The notes under the pieces are model-generated. The model saw only the letters and a list, made by a program, of their open reading frames with translations. It ran no database searches and had not been told where the DNA came from. This document shows positions 1 to 6,148 of a stretch of 6,621 nt of DNA, one piece after another. The translations under genes were made by a program, and so were the position numbers. Every line of letters begins with the position of its first letter. Within the stretch, counting starts at the first letter, position 1. The stretch comes from Candidatus Solibacter sp. (lineage in GTDB: Bacteria; Acidobacteriota; Terriglobia; Bryobacterales; Bryobacteraceae): positions 1-6,621 of the forward strand of contig JAPKZC010000894.1 in NCBI GenBank assembly GCA_026394025.1, written 5' to 3'.

Positions 1-510
1 TCGTTGATCATTGTGGGGCTGATGGTGATTCCCTATATCGACACCAACCCGCTGGGCAACGGCTACTACACGTTTAAACAGCGAAAGTACTCGATATTAA
101 CGTTTATCTTCGGGTTCATCGTGTTGTGGGTGACGATGATCGTGATCGGCACGCTGATTCGGGGTCCGGGATGGATGTGGTTCTGGCCAGGGACCACGTG
201 GGATCATAACCGGCTGATCTTCGAAGTGAACCGCGATCTGCCGGACATCTTCGGCATCCACACGCAGTGGCCGAAGATTATTTTCGGCGCCGGCGTAGTG
301 GGCGCATACTGCGTGGCCGCGGCCATCGGAATGCACAAGCTGATCACCAGCACTGCGTTCAACCGCAAGATCTACGCGCGCATGAGCGTGCTGCAATACG
401 CCGTGATGCAGGTCTTTCTGGTGACCATGCTCTCGCTCCCGGTAAAGATCATGATCCGGCTGCTGTTCCGTATCAAATACGTTTGGGTAACACCCTGGTT
501 CAACATATAA
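1..510 (+). CDS. Cytochrome b/b6 C-terminal-type subunit of a quinol:cytochrome c oxidoreductase (5' partial)
   Basis: This is the C-terminal 169 residues of a membrane protein whose start lies before the window; the frame is open from base 1 and ends at TAA 508-510. The first visible residues finish a helix and run into IPYIDTNPLGNGYY, which resembles the IPYIDxNP segment of the cytochrome b C-terminal (subunit IV) domain. Membrane helices are visible at about residues 30-53, 92-113 and 130-156 of the visible part. The segment RGPGWMWFWPGTTWD (residues 54-68) after the first full helix is like the PGW.F..PW elements of bc-type cytochrome b C-terminal domains in several phyla. No heme-ligand histidine pair is visible, as expected because those sit in the N-terminal half. 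The known family role is quinol oxidation and proton translocation in the cytoplasmic membrane. The next gene is a multiheme cytochrome c only nine bases away, which supports a bc-complex role. An alternative is the membrane subunit of another quinol dehydrogenase. Confidence 0.8.
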   Translation, partial: SLIIVGLMVIPYIDTNPLGNGYYTFKQRKYSILTFIFGFIVLWVTMIVIGTLIRGPGWMWFWPGTTWDHNRLIFEVNRDLPDIFGIHTQWPKIIFGAGVVGAYCVAAAIGMHKLITSTAFNRKIYARMSVLQYAVMQVFLVTMLSLPVKIMIRLLFRIKYVWVTPWFNI

Positions 511-519
511 GCGATCATT

Positions 520-3500
520 ATGAGCGATCCACAGAAGGACCCGGTTGTCCATTCGTCGTTGAGCAAGCCGCTGTTCATTTCCTCGGCGTTGCTGGTGGTT
601 TCGATGGCCTGGGGGCTCTACGACGAGACGTACGCGATACGCCCGTGGAAGGGCTATCAGGCGCGTTTCGTCAAGCTCTACTCGCGGTATCTGAAGACGG
701 CGGCGGGCGGGCAGGCGGACGTCGAGCGGCAGATCAAGGCTTCGGCCGAATACAAGCGGCTTGACGCCGCCATGCAGGAGGCCGAAAAGGCCGCGCTGCC
801 GGGCGCCTCGGCGATCGACAAAAAGATCAACCAGGAACTGGTGCCGAAGATCCTGGCGCTCAACGATCCCTTCCAGGAAGTGCGCAGCCACATCGGCTCA
901 CTGACCTACCAGATCGAGGTGTCGCACAGCGAGAGCACCAGGAACTCGCTGCGCAAGGAGATTGAAGAACTGCGCGCCGAGAAGCACGATGTCGCGCTGC
1001 CGGGCGAGGCCCGGAAGCGCAGCATGGATTTCAAAGCCATGAGCGAGCAACTTCAGGCGTGGAAGGACGAGAAGGCGAGACTGCTGCAAGAGCGCGTGGA
1101 GTTGATGAAGCAGGCCACCGCCCTGCGCAGCAAACGCGATCTGTACGTTTCGGACCGCATCGCGGAGGCCAGCACGGCGACCATCGCGGCGGTCGAGAAC
1201 TCGCTGGCGGGCTTCGATATCCGCATACGGCAGATCCACGTGAAGGATGTGGACCTGGTGGACCGCTGCGAATCCTGCCATCTCGGCGCGCGCGAGCCGG
1301 TGTCCATCACCAAGGCATCGATGGGCGGGGAGGCGGTGTTCGCCAGCCATCCCAACAAAGAATTGCTCAAACTGCACGATCCCGAAAAGTTCGGCTGCAC
1401 GCCGTGCCACGGCGGCAATGGCGCGGCGCTTTCCAGCGTGGAAAAATCTCACGGGTACAACAAATTCTGGTTGTGGCCGCTGCACCATAAGGAGAATATC
1501 GAGGCCGGCTGCCAGCAGTGTCACGTCAAGGAAGTGGTGACGGAGATGGCCGGCACGCTCAACCAGGGCCGCGAGATTTTCCGCCTGCGCGGCTGCATGG
1601 GGTGTCACCGCTACGAGGGCTTCGACCGCGAGGCGGACGAGATCGCGAGCGTCAACCAGCAGATCCGGCAACTGGAACAGCAGAAGGCCGAGTGGAAGCG
1701 CGAGGTGGGGTTCAGCGAACAGAAGGCCAACAATCCGCGCACCACCGACGAAGAGGCCAAGAAGTTGTTGGCGCACGCCAACGATCTGAAGGTCCGGGCC
1801 AGCGGGCTGGACGCCAAGATCGAGCAGTTCGACATGCGCTCGCGCAGCCTGGTGCGCGAGGTGAAGAAGATCGGTCCCAGTCTCAAGGAAGCGCGCGTCA
1901 AACTGAAAAAGGAATGGATCCCGGTTTGGCTGAAAGATCCGCACCAATGGCGGGAAGGCACCAAGATGCCGACCTTCCGCCTGGACGATGGCGAGATCCG
2001 CGCGATTTCGGCGTTCCTGTGGCAAGCCGGTGTGAAGGCCGAGTTGCCGCCGCAGAAGCCCGGCGACGCGGCGCGCGGCAGGGAAGCCTTCGAGACGCGC
2101 GGCTGCATGGCCTGCCACTCCATGGGTGAAGGCGCGGCCAAACAGGGCGGCACATTCAGCGCCAACCTGAGCCGTGAAGGCGAGAAGGCCAACTACGATT
2201 ACCTGGTGCGCTGGGTACACAATCCGCGGCAACGCTCCGCGCCATACTGCTCCTTCGAGAAGAAGGACCTGACCGCCGAGGACTATCAGAGCAAGGGCCT
2301 GCCCTACGTGTTCGACCTGGAGCACAGCAAGTGCCCCAACGACGGCCACGAACTGCAAGTGCAGCAGATGACTCCCATGCCGAGCCTGCGCTTGAGCGAG
2401 GACGAAGCGCGCGATATCGCCAGCTACCTGCTCACCCGCAAGCGCGACAACGCCGGTTACCAGAACGCGGATTACATGGACGACGCCGGCCTGAAGAATC
2501 AGGGTCTGGCGCTGGTACGCAATTACGGCTGCGCCGCCTGCCATGAGATCGCAGGTTTGGAAGAGGAGCAGCGCATCGGCACCGAACTGACCAAGGAAGG
2601 TTCGAAACCCATCGAGCGTCTGGATTTCGCGCTGCTCGGCCACAAGGCGGAGGCGGAGGATTGGTACACGCACAAGGGGTTCTTCGAGCACAAGCTGGAG
2701 AACCCGGCGGTCTACGATACCGGCAAGGAGAAGGCGAAGCAGGACCGGCTGAAGATGCCGAACTTCAATCTCTCGAAGCCGGAGATCGACGCCGTGACCA
2801 CCTTTCTGACTGGCTCGGTGGATGCCAGCGTGCCGGCGCGCTACTTCTACAATCCGACCGACGCGCGGCAGGACATTATCGATGGCTGGTGGGTGATCCG
2901 CAAGTACAACTGCATGGGCTGCCACAAGGTGCACGTGGGGCAGAACAGCACGCTCGACGGCATGGCGAAGTACCAGGATCCCGATTGGAAGGATCAACGG
3001 CCGCCCACGCTGATCGGCGAGGGCGCGCGGGTCAATCCCGACTGGCTGATGAAGTTCCTTAACAATCCGGCGCTCAGCGAGACGGAAACGAATCGCGATG
3101 GCGTGCGGCAGTATCTAAAGGCCAGGATGCCCAGCTTCAGCTTCTCCGATGGCGAGGTGCGCAAGATCGTGCGCTTATTCGAGGCGCTGAGTTCGCAGGC
3201 GCAGCCGTTCATCGCCGAGAAATTGGATCCGCTGAACGATGCCGAGCGCACCATGGCGCGGCAGTTGTTCACCAGCGAAGGCGCACCTTGTTTGAAGTGC
3301 CACATGACGGGCGACGCGAAGCACGATTCGCGCGCCACGGCCCCCAATTTCACGGTGGCCAAAGAGCGCCTCAAGCCGGGCTGGACCAGACGGTGGATGC
3401 TGGACCCGGCCCTGATGAGTCCGGGGACGGCGATGCCGAGCGGCCTGTTCCGCATGGACAACACGCGCTACGTGTTCACCGGACCCACGCCGCCCAGCTT

Positions 3501-3606
3501 CAACGGATATACCAAGGATCATGCGGATCTGCTGGTCCGCTACATGTTCCAGTTCACACCGGAAGAATTAGGGCGTTTGCGCAGCAGCGCCGGCGCGGGG
3601 AAATAA
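520..3606 (+). CDS. Membrane-anchored octaheme cytochrome c (bc-complex associated)
   Basis: A 1028-residue protein with eight CXXCH heme c motifs, first cysteines at residues 250, 293, 331, 359, 529, 671, 798 and 924. Residues 17-35 form one hydrophobic helix without a cleavage site, so it is probably an anchor with the rest outside the membrane. Residues about 60-240 are charged, heptad-like coiled coil. The first three hemes lie close together with many histidines nearby (H277, H286, H311, H322, H323), suggesting bis-His ligation. Hemes 4-8 look like five class I cytochrome c modules, each followed by a Met-Pro candidate axial ligand (M483, M620, M746, M870, M972). A second coiled coil of about 85 residues lies inside the heme 4 module. 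Only two cysteines, C577 and C605, are outside heme motifs. The ATG is nine bases after the cytochrome b stop with no clear Shine-Dalgarno, so translational coupling is likely. I infer it takes electrons from the cytochrome b subunit in place of cytochrome c1. The heme count is certain; the partner is inferred. Confidence 0.93.
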   Translation: MSDPQKDPVVHSSLSKPLFISSALLVVSMAWGLYDETYAIRPWKGYQARFVKLYSRYLKTAAGGQADVERQIKASAEYKRLDAAMQEAEKAALPGASAIDKKINQELVPKILALNDPFQEVRSHIGSLTYQIEVSHSESTRNSLRKEIEELRAEKHDVALPGEARKRSMDFKAMSEQLQAWKDEKARLLQERVELMKQATALRSKRDLYVSDRIAEASTATIAAVENSLAGFDIRIRQIHVKDVDLVDRCESCHLGAREPVSITKASMGGEAVFASHPNKELLKLHDPEKFGCTPCHGGNGAALSSVEKSHGYNKFWLWPLHHKENIEAGCQQCHVKEVVTEMAGTLNQGREIFRLRGCMGCHRYEGFDREADEIASVNQQIRQLEQQKAEWKREVGFSEQKANNPRTTDEEAKKLLAHANDLKVRASGLDAKIEQFDMRSRSLVREVKKIGPSLKEARVKLKKEWIPVWLKDPHQWREGTKMPTFRLDDGEIRAISAFLWQAGVKAELPPQKPGDAARGREAFETRGCMACHSMGEGAAKQGGTFSANLSREGEKANYDYLVRWVHNPRQRSAPYCSFEKKDLTAEDYQSKGLPYVFDLEHSKCPNDGHELQVQQMTPMPSLRLSEDEARDIASYLLTRKRDNAGYQNADYMDDAGLKNQGLALVRNYGCAACHEIAGLEEEQRIGTELTKEGSKPIERLDFALLGHKAEAEDWYTHKGFFEHKLENPAVYDTGKEKAKQDRLKMPNFNLSKPEIDAVTTFLTGSVDASVPARYFYNPTDARQDIIDGWWVIRKYNCMGCHKVHVGQNSTLDGMAKYQDPDWKDQRPPTLIGEGARVNPDWLMKFLNNPALSETETNRDGVRQYLKARMPSFSFSDGEVRKIVRLFEALSSQAQPFIAEKLDPLNDAERTMARQLFTSEGAPCLKCHMTGDAKHDSRATAPNFTVAKERLKPGWTRRWMLDPALMSPGTAMPSGLFRMDNTRYVFTGPTPPSFNGYTKDHADLLVRYMFQFTPEELGRLRSSAGAGK

Positions 3607-3610
3607 GTTC

Positions 3611-3617
3611 AAGGAGG
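3611..3617 (+). promoter_or_regulatory. Strong Shine-Dalgarno of the copper lipoprotein gene
   Basis: AAGGAGG lies 11 bases before the ATG at 3629, within the 22-base gap after the cytochrome stop. It fixes that start and contrasts with the octaheme gene, which has no visible ribosome site. This suggests the small carrier is translated independently and perhaps more strongly than the large cytochrome. Confidence 0.75.
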
Positions 3618-3628
3618 GATTTAGGGAA

Positions 3629-4411
3629 ATGAAGAAGATTTGGATGGGAGCAGTTCTGGCCGGCAGCCTGACACTGGGCGGCTGCGGCGGCGATAAACCG
3701 GCGGAGACCGCCAAGACCGAGGCTACCGCACCGGCCGGTGGAGCGGCGGCCACGCCGGACGAAGCCAACGGCGGCACCATCACCGGAAAGGTGGCGTTTG
3801 CCGGCGAGAAGCCTAAGATGGCGACGCTCGACATGTCGGCCAACCCGGCCTGCGAGCGCGCCCACAAGGGGTCGCCGCAGAAGAGCGAGGAGGTAGTGGT
3901 CAACGAGAACGGCACGTTGAAATATACTTTCGTCTGGGTGAAATCCGGACTCCCCGCCGACAAGCAGTGGGCGGTTCCCGCCGGGACCACCAGCCTGGAC
4001 CAGAATGGCTGCATGTACAAGCCGCGCGTAATCGGGCTGATGACGGGCCAGAATTTCGAAATCAAGAACAGCGACCCCACCAACCACAACATCCATCCAC
4101 AGCCGACGGTGAACACGGATTGGAACGAGTCGCAGTCACCAGGGCAGGCGCCGATGACGAAATCGTTCGGCCGCCAGGAAGTCATGATTCCGGTGAAGTG
4201 CAATGTGCATCCGTGGATGCGCGCATACATCGGCGTGGTGGGCCATCCGTTCTTTGCCGTGACGGGCGACGACGGAACGTTTACAATAAAGGGTCTACCT
4301 CCTGGGACCTACGTAATTCAAAGCTGGCACGAGAAGTACGGACCGATGGAACAAACGGTCACCGTGGGGGCCAAGGAGAGCAAAACTGTAGAGTTCTCCT
4401 ATAAGAGTTAG
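3629..4411 (+). CDS. Cupredoxin-like (amicyanin-type copper site) lipoprotein with C-terminal carboxypeptidase-regulatory-like domain
   Basis: A 260-residue exported lipoprotein. It begins MKKIWMGAVLAGSLTLGGC, a lipobox with C19 as the lipidated cysteine, then an Ala/Thr/Pro/Glu-rich linker to about residue 48. A candidate type 1 copper site follows: NHNIH (H153 and H156) and CNVHPWM (C191, H194, M197). The Cys-x2-His-x2-Met spacing and the HNxH motif 38 residues upstream match the known amicyanin arrangement; plastocyanin has Cys-x2-His-x4-Met. C75 and C128 are the only other cysteines of the mature protein after C19 and could form a disulfide. Residues about 210-260 (DDGTFTIKGLPPGTYVI and on) look like a carboxypeptidase-regulatory beta-sandwich. 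Its place between a bc-type cytochrome and heme A synthesis genes suggests a membrane-tethered electron carrier to the terminal oxidase. Copper delivery or a purely structural role are alternatives. It follows the octaheme gene by 22 bases, so both are probably on one transcript. Confidence 0.85.
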   Translation: MKKIWMGAVLAGSLTLGGCGGDKPAETAKTEATAPAGGAAATPDEANGGTITGKVAFAGEKPKMATLDMSANPACERAHKGSPQKSEEVVVNENGTLKYTFVWVKSGLPADKQWAVPAGTTSLDQNGCMYKPRVIGLMTGQNFEIKNSDPTNHNIHPQPTVNTDWNESQSPGQAPMTKSFGRQEVMIPVKCNVHPWMRAYIGVVGHPFFAVTGDDGTFTIKGLPPGTYVIQSWHEKYGPMEQTVTVGAKESKTVEFSYKS

Positions 4412-4418
4412 ATAAAAA

Positions 4419-4444
4419 GGGGCAGGTTTTGGGAAGCTTGCCCC
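4419..4444 (+). other. Intergenic hairpin between the lipoprotein gene and ctaA
   Basis: GGGGCAGG (4419-4426) pairs with CTTGCCCC (4437-4444) in an 8-bp stem with one G-T wobble and a 10-base loop. It lies eight bases after the lipoprotein stop and seven before the ctaA ATG. On the + strand it is followed by GCTTTCC, not a T run, so it is a poor rho-independent terminator for the operon. Read on the minus strand it is followed by five Ts (complement of AAAAA 4414-4418), so it could stop antisense transcription. It may also protect the upstream mRNA end or hinder ribosome access at ctaA, which has no separate Shine-Dalgarno outside the hairpin. Confidence 0.5.
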
Positions 4445-4451
4445 GCTTTCC

Positions 4452-5435
4452 ATGCATCTTAACAGTGTGGGTTCTCTCTGGTTACGCCGCTACGCGATGT
4501 TCGTGGCGTGCTGTACCTTCGGGCTGGTGATCGCCGGCGGGCTGGTCACGAGCAACGATGCGGCTCTCTCTGTCCCCGATTGGCCGCTGTCGTGGGGCCG
4601 CCTGGTTCCCACGTTGGAAGGCGGTATCCGCTACGAGTTCGCGCACCGCGTGGCCGCCATGCTGGTGGGGCTGCTGACGGTGGGGCTGGCGCTGGCTGTG
4701 GGGACGGAGAAACCGCTCCCTGACGGTCGTGGCTCCGATGGGACCACGCACCTGCACGCCGAGCCGCGACCGTCAGGGAGCGGTTCTTGGCTGGCTTGGG
4801 CGGCGGTGGCCGTGGTGCTGGCGCAGGCTGCGCTGGGCGGGGTGGCAGTGCGATTCGTGACGCCGGCTTGGGCCACCATCGCGCACGCCGCGCTGGGGCA
4901 ACTCTTCTTCGCGATTCTTGTGGCGATTTGTGTCGGGCTGTATGCCGGCTACGGAGGAGGCTGGGCCGCGCCTACCGTAGTTTGCACGGTCGCCCTCTTC
5001 TCTCAGACCATTCTCGGCGCGTGCGTTCGCTACGGAGTCATGACCCCGGTTGCACATATCGTGGGCGCGCTGTTCGCCACCATGCTGGTGATGTGGGCCG
5101 GCCTCAACATCTTGCTGCAGAACCTGGAAAACCCGAGGCTCCGCCGTCCGGCCCTGGTGCTGCTATCGATTACGTTTTCGCAGGTTTTCCTTGGCATTGG
5201 CTCCTACATGGCGCGCATTGTTTACGCAGGCGCGCCGCAGCCCATGCCGGTGTTGGTGTTGTTCACGGTGGCGCATGTCGCCGTGGGGTCGCTGGCGGTG
5301 GGCGCGGCGGTCGCGCTGGCCATGCTGGCGCGGCCCAATGCGTTTCGGGTACATGGAGGAACGGGCTGCCGTCGCACGCCTGGCGGGAGATCAACTGGCT
5401 GTTGCTGCTGCATACCATCCTGGGCACCGGCCTGA
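4452..5435 (+). CDS. ctaA: Heme A synthase, COX15/CtaA family, with an in-frame palindromic insertion and an out-of-frame tail
   Basis: This membrane enzyme family oxidises heme O to heme A for cytochrome oxidases. The 327-residue frame has the N-terminal signature GGLVTSND...SVPDWPLSWG (about residues 29-49) and eight predicted helices, near 14-33, 66-86, 114-134, 143-166, 174-194, 199-222, 233-255 and 267-292. Four family-type histidines lie in or beside them: H65, H145, H202 and H275, the expected heme-ligand pattern of two four-helix halves. All eight helices are present, so the core seems complete. Residues 87-112 between helices 2 and 3 are encoded by a palindromic repeat and are not part of the family core. 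From about residue 300 the sequence turns into an Arg/Gly/Cys-rich tail that reads ctaB DNA in the wrong frame up to TGA 5433-5435, so the native C terminus has probably been lost. The start is the ATG 40 bases after the lipoprotein gene. ATG 4497 is possible but would cut into helix 1. Confidence 0.88.
   Translation: MHLNSVGSLWLRRYAMFVACCTFGLVIAGGLVTSNDAALSVPDWPLSWGRLVPTLEGGIRYEFAHRVAAMLVGLLTVGLALAVGTEKPLPDGRGSDGTTHLHAEPRPSGSGSWLAWAAVAVVLAQAALGGVAVRFVTPAWATIAHAALGQLFFAILVAICVGLYAGYGGGWAAPTVVCTVALFSQTILGACVRYGVMTPVAHIVGALFATMLVMWAGLNILLQNLENPRLRRPALVLLSITFSQVFLGIGSYMARIVYAGAPQPMPVLVLFTVAHVAVGSLAVGAAVALAMLARPNAFRVHGGTGCRRTPGGRSTGCCCCIPSWAPA
4711..4785. repeat. Palindromic REP/MITE-like element inserted in frame in ctaA
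   Basis: The left arm 4711-4735 (begins AACCGCTCCCTGACGG, ends GGCTC) and right arm 4761-4785 (begins GAGCCGCGACC, ends GGGAGCGGTT) are reverse complements over 25 positions with a single mismatch (T4730). That mismatch would be a G-U wobble in RNA. They enclose a 25-base spacer. The 75 bases equal exactly 25 codons, so the ctaA frame continues through them and gives PLPDGRGSDG and AEPRPSGSG in the loop between helices 2 and 3. From memory, such peptide signatures recur in acidobacterial proteins; I could not check that here. No target-site duplication is obvious. Confidence 0.85.
5336..5380 (+). other. Probable deletion junction between ctaA and ctaB
   Basis: CtaA-like sequence ends about 5336-5348 (…LARPNAFR) in one frame, and CtaB-like sequence begins about 5381 (WREINWLLLLH) in another. 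Only some 45 bases separate them. A normal CtaB needs about 30-50 more residues there, including a first helix opened by a Thr-Lys-Pro-Arg motif, and none of the three frames encodes it. The simplest reading is a deletion that removed the ctaA stop and the start of ctaB, either real or from assembly. The exact breakpoint cannot be placed from this sequence alone. Confidence 0.6.
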
Positions 5436-6148
5436 TCGCTTCGGGCACGGCGGCGCTCAATCAGTGGTATGAGCGCGCGGCGGATCTGAAGATGCGCCGC
5501 ACGGCGGGGCGGCCGCTGCCCTCGGGCCGCCTGATCGCTGGGCGCGCCCTGATGTTCGGCATCGCGCTTTCCGTGGCAGGCTTCGTGGAGTTGTGGCTGG
5601 GAGTGAATCTGCTCAGCGGCCTGATTGGCGCTTTCACGCTGGCCAGCTACCTCTTCCTCTATACGCCGATGAAGCAGCGCACCTGGTGGAGCACCACGGT
5701 GGGCGCCATTCCCGGGGCCATGCCGCCGATGATCGGCTACGCCGCCGCCGCCGGCGCCATCACTCGCGAAAGCTGGGTGCTGTTCGCCATTCTCTTCCTG
5801 TGGCAGTTCCCACACTTCTATTCCATCGCCTGGATGTACAAGGAAGACTACGCCCGCGCCGGCATACGGATGCTGCCCGTGGTGGAGCCGGATTGCCGCT
5901 CCACGGCGCGGCAGATTGTGCTCTACGGCATCGCCCTGATTCCGGTCAGCCTGGTTCCGGGTATGCTGGGAATGACGGGACGCATCTATTTGATCGGCGC
6001 TTTGATCTTGGGCCTGGTGTACCTTTATTCCGGTGTGCGCGTGGCTTTGGATCGCACCCTGGTGCGCGCGCGGGCGGTGTTGCTGACCTCGGTTTTGTAC
6101 CTGCCGCTGATCTACGGTTTGATGCTCCTGGATAGGCCGGGATTGTGA
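5366..6148 (+). CDS. ctaB: Heme O synthase (protoheme IX farnesyltransferase), lacking its usual N terminus
   Basis: A UbiA-superfamily membrane prenyltransferase that adds a farnesyl group to protoheme IX, making heme O, the substrate of the CtaA enzyme upstream. Visible family motifs: LLLLHTILGTGLIASGTAAL, then NQWYER..D..MRRT and RPLPSGRL (from 5459), LYTPMK (5657 on), GAIPGAMPPMIGY (5702 on), and PHFYSIAWMYKEDYARAG followed by MLPVVEP (around 5810-5885). About eight helices remain. The usual first helix with TKPR is missing, and the frame is out of register with ctaA. No ATG lies near the homology start. The start given is CTG 5366, six bases after GGAGG at 5355-5359, and is only a guess; TTG 5402 is another candidate. 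From 5366 the protein has 260 residues against roughly 285-310 for the family. The Asp that often follows ER in the first motif is Ala here; human COX10 also lacks it. Product identity is secure; whether the gene is intact is doubtful. Confidence 0.8.
   Translation: MPSHAWREINWLLLLHTILGTGLIASGTAALNQWYERAADLKMRRTAGRPLPSGRLIAGRALMFGIALSVAGFVELWLGVNLLSGLIGAFTLASYLFLYTPMKQRTWWSTTVGAIPGAMPPMIGYAAAAGAITRESWVLFAILFLWQFPHFYSIAWMYKEDYARAGIRMLPVVEPDCRSTARQIVLYGIALIPVSLVPGMLGMTGRIYLIGALILGLVYLYSGVRVALDRTLVRARAVLLTSVLYLPLIYGLMLLDRPGL

Noticed and set aside
97..891. A 264-codon minus-strand open frame spanning the cytochrome b tail and the octaheme start
   Set aside because: It crosses two well-supported genes and encodes an Arg/His/Asp-rich peptide with no domain, so it is a shadow frame.
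898..2997. A 699-codon open frame on the minus strand opposite the octaheme gene
   Set aside because: It lies antisense to a gene with eight clear heme motifs. The peptide is rich in Leu, Ala, Arg and His with no recognisable domain, as expected for an antisense frame of GC-rich DNA.
3554..4230. Two overlapping minus-strand frames opposite the copper lipoprotein
   Set aside because: The + strand has a lipobox, a Shine-Dalgarno and copper ligands; the minus frames have neither motifs nor ribosome sites.
4419..4451. The intergenic hairpin as a rho-independent terminator of the + strand operon
   Set aside because: The bases after the stem are GCTTTCC, without a T run, and ctaA starts seven bases later.
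4787..5365. Upstream extension of the ctaB frame through ctaA
   Set aside because: This part translates to Gly/Arg/Ala-rich peptide and overlaps ctaA, whose helices and histidines are clear in the other frame. Only the portion from about 5381 is CtaB-like.
5353..5472. ATG at 5353 as a ctaB start
   Set aside because: It is in a third frame that gives a non-CtaB peptide and stops soon after, so it could serve ctaB only with a frameshift.
5471..5485. Ala in place of the common Asp after ER in the first CtaB motif, as a sign of inactivation
   Set aside because: The Glu and the later Asp are kept, and human COX10 has Pro at the same place, so the change alone does not imply loss of activity.
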